Positions 22,396 to 30,835 of a DNA stretch of 36,511 nucleotides are shown here, in pieces; the stretch's first letter is position 1, and every line of letters begins with the position of its first letter. The translations under genes were made by a program, and so were the position numbers. This DNA is from JBFXAN01 sp050184225 (GTDB lineage: Bacteria > Chloroflexota > Dehalococcoidia > CAUJGQ01). The notes beneath the pieces were generated by a model. It did not search any database. It saw only the letters and a program-made list of their open reading frames with translations, and was not told where the DNA came from. Location: assembly GCA_050184225.1 (NCBI GenBank), contig JBFXAN010000054.1:1-36511 (forward strand). The letters run 5' to 3'.

Positions 22396-22430
22396 CACCA
22401 AGAACCGAGCGGGCTCGGCGGTTCGTGGTG
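22396..22430. terminator. Imperfect hairpin after the LLM gene
   Basis: CACCA-GAACC-GAGC pairs with GCTC-GGTTC-TGGTG with small bulges, 30 bp after the LLM stop. No T tract follows. It may slow or end transcription before the next gene. Confidence 0.35.
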
Positions 22431-22482
22431 AGTCGACGTGCCGGGGGCGGAGCGTGGCAGTTCACGTGGAACGAGGGAAGTC

Positions 22483-22830
22483 ATGAGCGACGACACGACG
22501 GATCGTGCGGGTGCCGAGACCGGTGCGGAGAGCGATCTCAAGGGAAAGCTCGCGGTCACGGCCGACGATACAACGATCGGCCCGGTGGAGGTAGTGACGG
22601 ACGCGTATCTGCGCGTTCGGGCCGATGACAGCGATGCACCGGGCGGTCAGTTGTGGATTCCCCGAACGCTGGTGGATCGGGTGGACGGCGCGATAGTGCG
22701 GCTCAACCGCGAGCGCGCCGACCTCCACGATGCGGTGCTGGCGATGCCGCCCGGTGAACAACGGGAGTTCGGCTCGCTGCTGCTCAAGGTCCGCATCGGT
22801 CGGGAGCGAAGCCTGGGACGTGCCGGGTGA
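22483..22830 (+). CDS. PRC-barrel-like (DUF2171-type) protein
   Basis: The protein has 115 residues from the ATG at 22483 (GAGGG upstream). After an acidic N-terminal tail, the part from KGKLAVTADDTTIGPVEVV to LWIPRTLVDRVDGAIVRL matches the beta-barrel pattern of PRC-barrel proteins of the DUF2171 type, where a property is kept by a 'IGxVxVVxDxYLRVR' and 'IPxxLVDRV' frame. The C-terminal half is a short helical tail. Its role is unknown. It is probably soluble. Confidence 0.6.
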   Translation: MSDDTTDRAGAETGAESDLKGKLAVTADDTTIGPVEVVTDAYLRVRADDSDAPGGQLWIPRTLVDRVDGAIVRLNRERADLHDAVLAMPPGEQREFGSLLLKVRIGRERSLGRAG

Positions 22831-22888
22831 TGCTGTCCGGTGACGCTGCCGGCGAGCCGGCGGCGATGCCTCCAACCCTGCCTGCCGC

Positions 22889-23095
22889 TTACGAAAGGCA
22901 ATCGGGACAGCGGAGGACACGAACGGCGCGCGGATACCACAAGGGACCTTCGGTGACCGACCCCCAGCGCATGGCAGTACGGGGCCAAAGGTTGCGACAT
23001 CCCCAACAGCGACGCAGGTCAACGTCCGATTGCGCGTTGAGCACCGCCTCGGCGTCGCCACTGATGCCGATGCGCGTGCGTTGATCCAGACTCAT
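22889..23095 (-). CDS. Small Cys-pair (zinc-type) protein, 68 aa
   Basis: GGAGG lies before the ATG at 23095. The first half is polar and carries SLDQRTRIGISGDAEAVLNA, and the second half has RCWGCRNLWPRT and ends CPDCLS, so one CxxC and one CPxC pair are placed to bind a zinc ion. No family is recognised. It converges on the PRC-barrel gene, with the stops 58 bp apart. Confidence 0.6.
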   Translation of the reverse strand: MSLDQRTRIGISGDAEAVLNAQSDVDLRRCWGCRNLWPRTAMRWGSVTEGPLWYPRAVRVLRCPDCLS

Positions 23096-23278
23096 GTCTA
23101 CCCCTCCAGACCAATTCCCCACCCCTCAGACAATCGTGATTGTGTCTGCAAGGTCTGATTCAGTCAAGCGGCTCTCGGCTGAATGATTTCTGTTATGCCG
23201 AGTACTTCGGCAGTCGAGCCGCGAGGCAGGAAACGCTGTATACATAACGCAGGTCAGACCGAGAAGTTACCGCATCGC

Positions 23279-23307
23279 TTCCCATGCCCAGGGGCACCGC
23301 TTATAGT
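23279..23307 (+). promoter_or_regulatory. Promoter of the MarR gene, near-leaderless
   Basis: TTCCCA (23279-23284; 4 of 6), a 17-bp spacer, then TATAGT (23302-23307; 5 of 6). The start point falls at about 23314, three bases before the ATG. There is no ribosome site. Confidence 0.55.
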
Positions 23308-23316
23308 GGGACTGCC

Positions 23317-23772
23317 ATGACGATGGACAGTTCGGATTCGGAGTCTGTGGCGCTGAGTGCGGCCGTGCTGCTCTCGCAGGCCAGCGCGCTGCTGGCCCGG
23401 CGAGGCGGCCGCGTGCTGTCGCCGTGGCGTGTGACCTGGCCGCAGGCGCTCAGCCTGTTCGTCCTCGCCGAACAGGGCGTGCCGATCTCGGCAACCCGGC
23501 TGGTCGAGCATCTTGGCCTCGGCCGCACGGCGATGACGAGTGTCGTCGATCGACTGGAACGCAATGGCTGGGTCGAACGGCGGCCGTCGCCGATCGATCG
23601 CCGGACGGCCGATCTGGTGCTGACCGATGCCGGCGCCCAACTCGTCACGGCGATCCGTCCCGTACTCCGCGACCTGGCCGAGCAATACTTCGCCGGCTTC
23701 CGTCCCCGCGAGCTGGAGCGGCTCAGCAGCGACCTCAACCGCCTCCGCTCCACGCAACCTGGTCGGCTGTGA
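23317..23772 (+). CDS. MarR family transcriptional regulator
   Basis: The protein has 151 residues from the ATG at 23317. The winged helix shows QALSLFVLAEQGVPISATRLVEH, the recognition helix GLGRTAMTSVVDRLERNGWVERR and the wing PSPIDRRTADLVLTDAGAQLV. MarR proteins bind palindromic operators as dimers and often respond to aromatic compounds. The -10 box ends 9 bp before the start codon. No operon partner follows; a strong palindrome sits after the stop. Confidence 0.9.
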   Translation: MTMDSSDSESVALSAAVLLSQASALLARRGGRVLSPWRVTWPQALSLFVLAEQGVPISATRLVEHLGLGRTAMTSVVDRLERNGWVERRPSPIDRRTADLVLTDAGAQLVTAIRPVLRDLAEQYFAGFRPRELERLSSDLNRLRSTQPGRL

Positions 23773-23785
23773 CCTGCTGAATATT

Positions 23786-23882
23786 GAACCACAGAGACGC
23801 AGAGGCGCAGAGATTTGGTAGAGCGGTGCCTGACACGCACCGTCGCCCTTTAGATCTCTGCGCCTCTGCGTCTCTGTGGTTC
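23786..23882. repeat. Octad-repeat palindrome (ACAGAGAC type)
   Basis: A perfect 29-bp inverted repeat (23786-23814 with 23854-23882; 39-nt loop) is made of degenerate 8-bp units (ACAGAGAC, GCAGAGGC, GCAGAGAT). It lies between two convergent genes and may end transcription both ways. Its right arm is followed by the 14 bp GTCAGACCGACGGG (23894-23907), which also flanks the repeat at 24.4 kb. Confidence 0.85.
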
Positions 23883-23894
23883 AAATACGCTCAG

Positions 23895-24257
23895 TCAGAC
23901 CGACGGGTCGTCGTCGTGGGGGGGGAGTGGGGGTTGCATGCCGAGTTCTTTGAGCATTTCTTGGAGTTGCTCGGGGGTGAGGCCGTGGCGGGTGAAGAAC
24001 TGTTGGACGAGTTGATTGACCGCTTCCATGTCCTGGCGAGCGAGGGCGTCGGCGATCTCCAGCGCGGATTCGAGCGAGACGAAGAGTTGGCGGCGCTCGG
24101 TTTCGTTGCTGGTGGCGAGGATGGTCGCCATCAGCTGGGTGAAGAGATTGGTGGTTCTGGCGATGCGGACCCGGTCGTCGGGGTGCGGCGGGAACTCGCC
24201 CTTGACGGTCACTTCCAGTCCGGTGCGGCTGTCGCTGGCAACGTATTGCTGGGCCAT
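23895..24257 (-). CDS. Protein of unknown function, 120 aa
   Basis: AGGAAA lies 7 bp before the ATG at 24257; a longer frame to 24287 is possible. The first part is mostly beta and basic (QQYVASDSRTGLEVTVKGEF), then the sequence is helical (LFTQLMATILATSNETERRQLF and LEIADALARQDMEAVNQLVQQF) and ends in an acidic tail HDDDPSV. It is probably soluble. No family is recognised. The stop coincides with the 14-bp sequence that follows the octad palindrome. Confidence 0.72.
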   Translation of the reverse strand: MAQQYVASDSRTGLEVTVKGEFPPHPDDRVRIARTTNLFTQLMATILATSNETERRQLFVSLESALEIADALARQDMEAVNQLVQQFFTRHGLTPEQLQEMLKELGMQPPLPPHDDDPSV

Positions 24258-24316
24258 GGACGTTTCCTGTGGCAAAACGGTCTTCATTCCACTGTAGCAT
24301 GACGGCCGAGCGGTGG

Positions 24317-24421
24317 CCGCTCTTGAAACACAAAGGACGCAAAGACGACAAAGGTCACGAAGAGATTCTTAAAGACTTTGTGCCCTTTGGTTCCTTTGCG
24401 TCCTTTGTGTTTCAAGAGCGG
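24317..24421. repeat. Nonad-repeat palindrome (ACACAAAGG type)
   Basis: A perfect 28-bp inverted repeat (24317-24344 with 24394-24421) is built of degenerate 9-bp units (AACACAAAG, GACGCAAAG, ACGACAAAG). The centre (24345-24393) continues the pairing with mismatches. It fills the gap between two minus-strand genes. Confidence 0.85.
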
Positions 24422-24425
24422 TACG

Positions 24426-24704
24426 TCAGACCGACGGGCGTTGTTGCCAGGCGGACCAGGCGTCGCGGACACTTTCGAAGCGCCAATCGAGGTGCTGGAG
24501 GTTCCACATCCGTTCGGCGGCGCGGACCCAGCCGTGGAAATCGTCACGGTCGTCCGGTGGAACGACTTCGGCCTGGGCACGGAAGTCGGCGCCCATCCGA
24601 ACGAGTTGGATGTCGTCGCCGACACGATTGACGGCGATCCGCTCGTCGCTGTCGAGTAACAATCCTCGCCCGATCAAGTCGCCCAAGCGTCGATGTCGCC
24701 GCAT
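24426..24704 (-). CDS. Protein of unknown function, 92 aa
   Basis: The ATG at 24704 is taken as the start; one at 24722 is possible and neither has a clear ribosome site. The codon use is that of a real gene. The protein has RRLGDLIGRGLLLDSDERIAV, VRMGADFRAQAEVVPPDDR and a Trp-rich tail WVRAAERMWNLQHLDWRFE and AWSAWQQRPSV. It is probably soluble. No family is recognised. Its stop lies on the same 14-bp sequence that ends the neighbour 0.5 kb away. Confidence 0.65.
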   Translation of the reverse strand: MRRHRRLGDLIGRGLLLDSDERIAVNRVGDDIQLVRMGADFRAQAEVVPPDDRDDFHGWVRAAERMWNLQHLDWRFESVRDAWSAWQQRPSV

Positions 24705-24735
24705 GGGTCTATTGAAGCGCATCGACGAGCAAGGG

Positions 24736-24777
24736 GCGACGGCCGCAAAGGGGTGGGGATACCTTTGCGGCCGTCGC
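24736..24777. terminator. Perfect hairpin after the LuxR gene
   Basis: A 16-bp perfect stem (24736-24751 with 24762-24777, 10-nt loop) lies about 220 bp downstream of the LuxR gene stop on the minus strand, with no T tract. It is the likeliest terminator of that transcript. Confidence 0.55.
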
Positions 24778-24784
24778 ATTCAAC

Positions 24785-24888
24785 GCGCCGGCGGGGAATC
24801 CGGCGTGCGATCCGGCGGCGCACAGCCGCAGGAGGGGAACATCCCGGCCATCCGCCACCAGTTCGCCGGCCGGATTCCTCGCCGGCGC
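24785..24888. repeat. 104-bp element with 20-bp terminal inverted repeats
   Basis: GCGCCGGCGGGGAATCCGGC (24785-24804) returns as the complement at 24869-24888 with one mismatch. The interior has no open frame. Between 24930 and 24970 there are further short ATCTGGC/GCCAGAT repeats. The full gap 24705-24998 contains no gene. Confidence 0.5.
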
Positions 24889-24998
24889 CCCACGAGCCTA
24901 CGGGTCGCGGCAGCGCGAGGCATCTGGCAATCGCCAGATTTCCCGGCGATCTGGCATATGGCAGATGCGGCCCCGCCGAGGTACATGAGATCGGACCG

Positions 24999-27560
24999 CT
25001 AGACGGCGCCGTCGAGGAGCTTGTGCGAAACCGTCCACGCGGCGATCTGGGAGCGTGACTGAAAGCCGAGCTTGGCGAGGATGTGCTCGATGTGGGAACC
25101 GGCGGTGCCTTCTGTGATCGTCAACGCCTGAGCGATCTGTCGATTGGTCATGCCGCGTGCGACCAGCGTGGCGACCTCACGCTCGCGTCGTGTGAGGATC
25201 TCCGGCATGTGTCCGTTGGCGGTGGGAGGTGTGATCGAGAGACCGGCGGCGAATTCCAATGCCTGGCGTACGGCTTCGGAGACCGGCAACGCGCGGCCGG
25301 CGCTCCAGGCGATGTGAAAGGCGTCGTCACCCAGCGCGGCACGCACATCGGCCAGATCGCGGTCCTGCCGTGCCTGCTCGACCGGGGGCAGGACGGCGGC
25401 GGCTTCTTCCAACAGCGCGTGACCGGCGCCAAGCAGACGGGCGGCCCGCTTCGGCTGTCCGGTGTGATGTGCGACGGCGCCGATCGATGCAAGGCACTGG
25501 GCCACGGCCTTGCTGTTGCCGAGCGCGCGCGGCGCCATGAGGCTCTCGCGGTAGAGGGCCAGCGCCCGCTCCATGTCGCCGGAGGAGCGCGCCACCTCGC
25601 CAAGGCTGTGGAGCGTCGCCGCCGTGTACCACGTGTCGCCAACCTCTCGCTGGATCGCCAGCACTTCTTCGAAGTAGGTGCGCGCGATGTCGTATTCACC
25701 TTGGTAGTAGGCCTGGAGCCCCAGACCGAGGAGCGGCATGGTCAGCGACCAACGGTCACCCACCTCTCGGAAGAGCGCCGCGCTTTCGAGCTCGAGTGTG
25801 CGGGCCGACGCATAGTCACCCGCCTGGAGCGGAACACCGGCAAAGGCGGTCAGTGCCATCGCCGTCCCCCACCGGTCGCCAAGCGCCCGCCGAATCGCGA
25901 TCGCCTTTGCGAAGCGCTGCCGGGACGTGGCAAGGTCATTCTGACGGAGGGCGACGAGGCCGAGGAACATGAGGGCGGTGGCGACACCGGCACGGTCTTC
26001 GAGGTCGCGTGACCGGACGAGCGCTTCCTCAAGCCAGGTCACCGCCGCCGCGTAGTCACTCTGATACCAGGCAATCGCACCCGCTGCATTGAGGACGGCA
26101 GCGGGCAGCGGGCCGGCATCATCCGCTTCGCCGGCGCTCTCTGGTGACGATGTGAGGGCGAGCACCGATTCAATCCACGCCCGGCCTTCATCGAGATAGC
26201 CACGTCTCCGCCAGAACCACCAGAGCGAGGTGACCAATCGCGACGCCGTTTCAATCTGGTTGTACGCCAGCGACCAGCGAAGCGCGGCGCGAAGGTTGTC
26301 GTGCTCCAGGTCGAGCCGTCTCAGCCAGAGCGACTGACGTGGCTTGCTCTGCGTCGCCTGTTCGGCCAGGCCGGTATAGTAGGCGGCGTGGCGGGCGGCG
26401 ACAATTTCGGATTCTCCTTGTGCCGTCAATTGCTTGAGGGCATAGGTGCGGATCGTTTCGAGCATCGAGAAGCGGATTTCACCATCCTCGCGGGGTGTCA
26501 CCTGCACGAGACTTTTGTCGACCAGGGAGTCGAGCAGCGGATCGATGCCGGCGTGCGGCTCCGTGGGATGGACGATGCCGCCGGCGGAACTGATCGCCGC
26601 CGCCGTTGCCGGGCTGAATCCCCCGACGCAGATACCCAGCCGGCGAAAGAGCCGCTGCTCGTCCACGGAGAGGAGCCGATAGCTCCAATCGATCGCCGTG
26701 TCCAGCGTTTGATGCCTCGCCGGACGGTTGGGGGTACTGGCCGCGGTCTGGACCACGCCATCGTTGAGGCGTTCGAGGATCGTTGCGGGGGTCAGGAGCT
26801 TGCTGCGGGTGGCGGCCAGCTCGATCGCCAGGGGCAGGCCATCGAGCCGGGCGCAGAGCCGCGCGACCGCGGTTGCGTTCTCCTCGGTGAGCTGAAAGAG
26901 GCGCGAGACAGCCCGCGCGCGCTGGACAAAGAGTTGCACCGCCGGATAGACCAACGCCTGGTCCGGTGATGCCCGGCCCGCACCCCTGGCGTCCGGTGGT
27001 ACGGCGAGTGGGAGGACGGCAAACTCATGCTCGCCGTAGAGATGCAGCGGCGCTCGGCTGGTGACGACGATCGTAAGCCCCGGGCAGCGCGCGAGTAATT
27101 CCGCGACGAGGGGCGCCGCCGGCAGGATCTGTTCGAAGTTATCGAGGATGAGGAGCATGCGACGGCGGTGCAGCGCCGCGATCACCCGCGTCCGTGTCGT
27201 CGGTTTCGACAGCCCGCTGAGCTGCAGCGCCTGGGCAATGCTCCGTTCAACCAGCCCGGGATCGGACAGCGACGACAGGTCGACGAAGTAGGCGCCGTCA
27301 GGGCAAACCGGGGGTTCGCCGTCCTCGGCCACGGCCAGTACTGTGGCGAGCGCGAGCGCCAGCCGCGTCTTGCCGATGCCGGCGGGGCCGGTGAAAGTGA
27401 GCAGGCGCGTCTCGCCGCCGGTCAGCCGGCGGCGGACCTCATCGACTTCGCGCTCGCGGCCGATCAGCGGCGTGACCTGCGCCGGCAGGCCGGAGGTATA
27501 TGCTTGCACGTGCCGCCACATCGTTCCGCCGGCATCGCGGTCCGCGGCACCGGCCCCCAT
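24999..27560 (-). CDS. AAA/TPR ATPase with C-terminal LuxR DNA-binding domain
   Basis: The protein has 853 residues. The ATG at 27560 sits behind a TATAAA box; an internal ATG is at 27521. Domains in order: an ATPase of the NB-ARC/STAND type with Walker A GPAGIGKT (58-65) and Walker B MLLILD (about 135-140), followed by a winged helix. A long set of TPR-type helical repeats covers about 440-720. A LuxR helix-turn-helix at 787-853 has LTRREREVATLVARGMTNRQ and IAQALTITEGTAGSHIEHIL. Proteins of this build act as signal-gated transcription factors. The ligand is unknown. The genes under its control are not visible nearby. Confidence 0.95.
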   Translation of the reverse strand: MGAGAADRDAGGTMWRHVQAYTSGLPAQVTPLIGREREVDEVRRRLTGGETRLLTFTGPAGIGKTRLALALATVLAVAEDGEPPVCPDGAYFVDLSSLSDPGLVERSIAQALQLSGLSKPTTRTRVIAALHRRRMLLILDNFEQILPAAPLVAELLARCPGLTIVVTSRAPLHLYGEHEFAVLPLAVPPDARGAGRASPDQALVYPAVQLFVQRARAVSRLFQLTEENATAVARLCARLDGLPLAIELAATRSKLLTPATILERLNDGVVQTAASTPNRPARHQTLDTAIDWSYRLLSVDEQRLFRRLGICVGGFSPATAAAISSAGGIVHPTEPHAGIDPLLDSLVDKSLVQVTPREDGEIRFSMLETIRTYALKQLTAQGESEIVAARHAAYYTGLAEQATQSKPRQSLWLRRLDLEHDNLRAALRWSLAYNQIETASRLVTSLWWFWRRRGYLDEGRAWIESVLALTSSPESAGEADDAGPLPAAVLNAAGAIAWYQSDYAAAVTWLEEALVRSRDLEDRAGVATALMFLGLVALRQNDLATSRQRFAKAIAIRRALGDRWGTAMALTAFAGVPLQAGDYASARTLELESAALFREVGDRWSLTMPLLGLGLQAYYQGEYDIARTYFEEVLAIQREVGDTWYTAATLHSLGEVARSSGDMERALALYRESLMAPRALGNSKAVAQCLASIGAVAHHTGQPKRAARLLGAGHALLEEAAAVLPPVEQARQDRDLADVRAALGDDAFHIAWSAGRALPVSEAVRQALEFAAGLSITPPTANGHMPEILTRREREVATLVARGMTNRQIAQALTITEGTAGSHIEHILAKLGFQSRSQIAAWTVSHKLLDGAV

Positions 27561-27571
27561 CCATGGAAACG

Positions 27572-27577
27572 TTTATA
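27572..27577 (-). promoter_or_regulatory. -10 box of the LuxR gene
   Basis: TATAAA on the minus strand ends 11 bp before the ATG at 27560 and no ribosome site lies between, so the transcript would have a leader of only a few bases. No clear -35 box was found. Confidence 0.5.
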
Positions 27578-27624
27578 CCATACTCGTGCGAAGCGGCGAG
27601 CGGAGGGGAAGCGTGGGCAGCGCG

Positions 27625-27849
27625 CTAGTTGCGACCGGCGGCACAGGCACAGCCGCCGCCACCACAGCACCCGCCCGCCGCCGGCATCACTTCGGCGCCG
27701 CCCTTGCTGAGGGTGGCGAAGACCGTGATCGTGCGGGCCGCACCGGGATGGCCGGCAGGACATTCGGCCAGCTCATCGGCGGCGCGGATCGGGCGGAGTT
27801 TGTCAAAGGTGGTGTCGCAGCTGCGGCAGTAGTATTCGTAGACCGGCAT
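27625..27849 (-). CDS. FmdB-type zinc-ribbon protein
   Basis: The protein has 74 residues; GGAGG lies 8 bp before the ATG. The N-terminal MPVYEYYCRSCDTTFDKLRP is the mark of the FmdB/CxxC regulatory family, with Cys8 and Cys11 and a further Cys in AECPAGHPGA. The C-terminal tail is a Gly/Cys-rich GGCCGGGGCACA. Family members are small metal-binding proteins whose role is poorly known. It stands alone, 64 bp upstream of the LuxR gene start on the same strand. Confidence 0.9.
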   Translation of the reverse strand: MPVYEYYCRSCDTTFDKLRPIRAADELAECPAGHPGAARTITVFATLSKGGAEVMPAAGGCCGGGGCACAAGRN

Positions 27850-28005
27850 CGCCGGACCTCCCTGCTGGTGTAGAGCGATGGTACGAAGCCGGAGGCAGCA
27901 GGGCAACCATCGTCCGGTTCGTCGTTTTCAGGCGTTTATCAGGGTCGGCGGTCCGTCATTCGGCGTGCCGGCAGGATACGCAGGCGATGCTGATCCATGT
28001 GAGGC

Positions 28006-28050
28006 AGAGCGGGCGGATGGTTTAGGGGCGGCTGGCCGTCCGTCCGCTCT
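28006..28050. other. Structured hairpin in the gap before the response regulator
   Basis: A 15-bp stem with two G-T pairs (28006-28020 with 28036-28050, 15-nt loop) lies in the 350-bp gap 27850-28200, which has no gene. It may be part of a long leader of the response-regulator transcript or an element of its promoter region. Confidence 0.45.
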
Positions 28051-28200
28051 CGCCCGATCTTCCAGCCCCCCTCCCCTTGCTCCGGCGATTGCTCTCCCGT
28101 TGCGGTTCGGCTCCTCCGATCTTCGATCCTCGCTCACCGACTTGCGGCGCACGGCCCTGCTGCGGTGGAATGAGAGAGGGGGATCCATCGGGAGGGGTCG

Positions 28201-28917
28201 ATGAGCGGAACCGTGCTCGTCGTGGAAGATGACACCACGCTGGCGATGACGTTGCGCTACAACCTGGAGCGGGCCGGGTATACCTGCCTGGTGGCGGGTG
28301 ATGGCGCGCGGGCACTCGAACTGGTGCGGCGGGAGCGTCCGGCGTTGGTGCTGCTCGACGTGATGTTGCCGGGGATCGATGGACTGGAAGTGTGCCGCCG
28401 CATCCGCGCCGAATCGACCGTGCCGATCATCATGCTCACGGCCAAGGTCGAGGAGATCGATCGGGTCGTCGGTCTCGAAGTCGGCGCCGATGACTATGTG
28501 ACGAAGCCGTTCAGCACGCGGGAACTGGTGGCCCGCGTGCGCGCCGCGCTCCGACGCGCGCAGATGCAGCCGGACGACGATGACCAGGGTATCCAACCGG
28601 CGCGATTCGGCACGATCACCGTCGATCCCGCTCGGCGGGAGGTGGCGCGCGACGGCACGCCACTCGGGCTCAAGCCGAAAGAATTTGACCTGCTCCTCTA
28701 CTTCGTCCGGAATCCCGGCCGGGTCTTTACCCGCGAGCAGTTGCTGGAGCGGGTATGGGGCTATGATTTCGCGGGCACCAACCGGACGGTCGATGTCCAC
28801 ATCCGCTGGCTCCGAGAGAAGATCGAAGACGATCCGGCACACCCTCGCTTCCTGCGCACGTCGCGCGGCGCGGGTTACCTCTTTGAGGGGGATGGCCGGC
28901 GGGTGATGGCCGGCTGA
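28201..28917 (+). CDS. OmpR/PhoB-type response regulator
   Basis: The protein has 238 residues; GGGAGGGG lies before the ATG. The receiver domain has the acidic pocket at Glu9-Asp10-Asp11 (VVEDD), the phospho-acceptor Asp53 (LLDVMLPG) and Lys102 (YVTKPF). The C-terminal winged helix has VARDGTPLGLKPKEFDLLLYF and DVHIRWLREKIEDDP with RGAGYLFE, as in OmpR/PhoB. The histidine kinase gene follows 62 bp downstream. The phosphate genes behind it suggest a PhoB-like role, but no pho box was identified. Confidence 0.97.
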   Translation: MSGTVLVVEDDTTLAMTLRYNLERAGYTCLVAGDGARALELVRRERPALVLLDVMLPGIDGLEVCRRIRAESTVPIIMLTAKVEEIDRVVGLEVGADDYVTKPFSTRELVARVRAALRRAQMQPDDDDQGIQPARFGTITVDPARREVARDGTPLGLKPKEFDLLLYFVRNPGRVFTREQLLERVWGYDFAGTNRTVDVHIRWLREKIEDDPAHPRFLRTSRGAGYLFEGDGRRVMAG

Positions 28918-28979
28918 TCGAGGCGGCGGGCGGCCGCGGCATGCCGCCGAAGCCGGCGGATTCACGCTACATTGAAGGT

Positions 28980-30788
28980 ATGAAGACACTGCGGTTTCGT
29001 ATCGCCGTCGTCTACGCCGCGTTGATTGTGGCGGCGATGGCGGTACTCGGCCTGATTCTGCTCCGGACCGAGTCGGCGCGGTTTCATGCGGAATTGGACG
29101 AGCGATTGCTCGCGGAGGCGCGGCTGACGACGGAGGCGGCCGCGCCGATGCTGCGCCTGGCCCCGTCGATTGAGGCGATTGACCCGCTCACCGAACGGCT
29201 GAGCAGCGAGGGCGATGTCCGCGTGACGATCATTGCGCCGGACGGCCGGGTACTCGGCGATTCGGAAGACGATCCGGCGCAGATGGAGAACCACGCGACC
29301 CGGCCGGAAGTCCGGGCCGCGCTCGCCGGCGCGGTGGGCCGGGCAACGCGCGCGAGTGACTCGATCGGCGATGAGATGAGCTACGTCGCCGTGCCGGTGC
29401 GCGGCCTGCCGGCGCCGGGCGAGAGCACCGGTCCCCTGGTCGGCGTGGCCCGCGTGGCCACACCGGCCAGTGTGATCGACGCCGATCTGCGTCGGATCGC
29501 CGTCAGCGTGGCGATCGCGGCGGCACTGACGGCGCTGGGTGCGGCGGTGCTGGCGGTGCTGATCGCCGGCGCGGTGACACGGCCCTTGGAACAGCTCCGG
29601 CGGGCAGCGGCCGGGATGGCCGCCGGCGCCTTCGATCAGCGGGTCGAAGCGGGCGGAGCGGCGGAGGTGCGCGAGCTGGCGGATGGGTTCAACGAGATGG
29701 CGGCACGGCTGGAGGAAACGGTCGACGCCCTCGCTTCGGAACACTCCCGCCTTGAAGCGCTCCTGGCGGCGGGGGCCGACGCGATGTTCGCGCTGGACCG
29801 CCATGGTGTCGTTCGGTACGTGAATCCGTCGGCCGAAGCGTTGTTCGGCCGGTCTGTCGGACGCTCGTTCACCGAGGTGGCCCGCAACCACGAACTGACG
29901 GGCGTCGTGCGCGGCGCGCTGGCCGGCAACGAACCGATGGGGGCGGCGGTACACCTCGAACCACAGGATCTGTGGTTGCAGGCGTTCGCCAATCCGATCG
30001 AGGGCGGCGGCGAGTGGGCGCTGCTGTTGATCCTGCATGACATCACCGAGGTCCGCCGGGCAGAGACGACGCGGCGCGACTTCGTCGCCAACGTGTCGCA
30101 CGAGTTACGCACGCCGCTCGCCGGAATCAAAGCCGTAGTCGAGACGCTGCGTGACGGCGCGATCGAGGATCCGGAGACAGCCGAAGCCTTTCTCGTCCGC
30201 GTCGACATGGAGGTCGATCGGCTGGTACATCTGGTCGAGGAGCTGCTCCAACTGGCGCGGATCGAATCCGGTACGGCGCCGATGGTGCTGACCGAGGTTC
30301 GCCTGGCTGACCTGCTGGCCACCTGCATCGACCGATTCCGCCACCAGGCGGAACGCGCGGGCATCACGCTCCGACTGGAGGTGCCCGATCTGCCGCCGAT
30401 CGTCGCCGACCCCGACCGGCTGAGCCATGCGATCGGGAACCTGGTCCACAATGCGCTGAAGTTCACGCCATCGGGCGGCACGATCACGGTGGCCGCCACA
30501 CGCGACGACGGCGCCACGCGCATCAGCGTTGCCGATACTGGGAGCGGCATCGATCCGGCGGATCTGCCGCGTATCTTCGAGCGGTTCTACGTGGCCGACC
30601 GCGCCCGCAGCCGTCGCGGCACAGGTCTGGGCTTGGCGATCGTCAAGCATGTGGTCCGCGCGCATGGCGGCCGGGTTTGGGTGGAGAGCGCCCTCGGCCG
30701 AGGCGCGACGTTTACGATCGAGCTTCCGAGGCGCGATCCTGGACCGGGGGTCGTGGCGCGGTGGGAGCGTGTTACTGCCGGCGACTGA
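28980..30788 (+). CDS. PhoR-type sensor histidine kinase (HAMP-PAS-HisKA-HATPase)
   Basis: The protein has 602 residues from the ATG at 28980. A TACATT box ends 6 bp before it, so the mRNA may be leaderless; the frame upstream to 28941 has no support. Helix 1 (about 8-28) and helix 2 (about 173-199) bracket an extracytoplasmic sensor of some 145 residues. HAMP (about 200-250) and a PAS domain (about 255-355) follow. HisKA carries the phospho-His374 (NVSHELRTPL). The ATPase has the N box (IGNLVHNALKFT), G1 (DTGSGI) and G2 (GTGLGLAIVKHVV). It phosphorylates the response regulator just upstream. The domain order is the PhoR one. Confidence 0.96.
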   Translation: MKTLRFRIAVVYAALIVAAMAVLGLILLRTESARFHAELDERLLAEARLTTEAAAPMLRLAPSIEAIDPLTERLSSEGDVRVTIIAPDGRVLGDSEDDPAQMENHATRPEVRAALAGAVGRATRASDSIGDEMSYVAVPVRGLPAPGESTGPLVGVARVATPASVIDADLRRIAVSVAIAAALTALGAAVLAVLIAGAVTRPLEQLRRAAAGMAAGAFDQRVEAGGAAEVRELADGFNEMAARLEETVDALASEHSRLEALLAAGADAMFALDRHGVVRYVNPSAEALFGRSVGRSFTEVARNHELTGVVRGALAGNEPMGAAVHLEPQDLWLQAFANPIEGGGEWALLLILHDITEVRRAETTRRDFVANVSHELRTPLAGIKAVVETLRDGAIEDPETAEAFLVRVDMEVDRLVHLVEELLQLARIESGTAPMVLTEVRLADLLATCIDRFRHQAERAGITLRLEVPDLPPIVADPDRLSHAIGNLVHNALKFTPSGGTITVAATRDDGATRISVADTGSGIDPADLPRIFERFYVADRARSRRGTGLGLAIVKHVVRAHGGRVWVESALGRGATFTIELPRRDPGPGVVARWERVTAGD

Positions 30789-30835
30789 TCAGAACGATAA
30801 CGGGAGAGAGGGCCGGCGGCATGACGCTTGCGTCC

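Noticed and set aside
25083..26012. A 309-codon + strand frame
   Set aside because: Antisense to the LuxR ATPase, whose domains are unambiguous.
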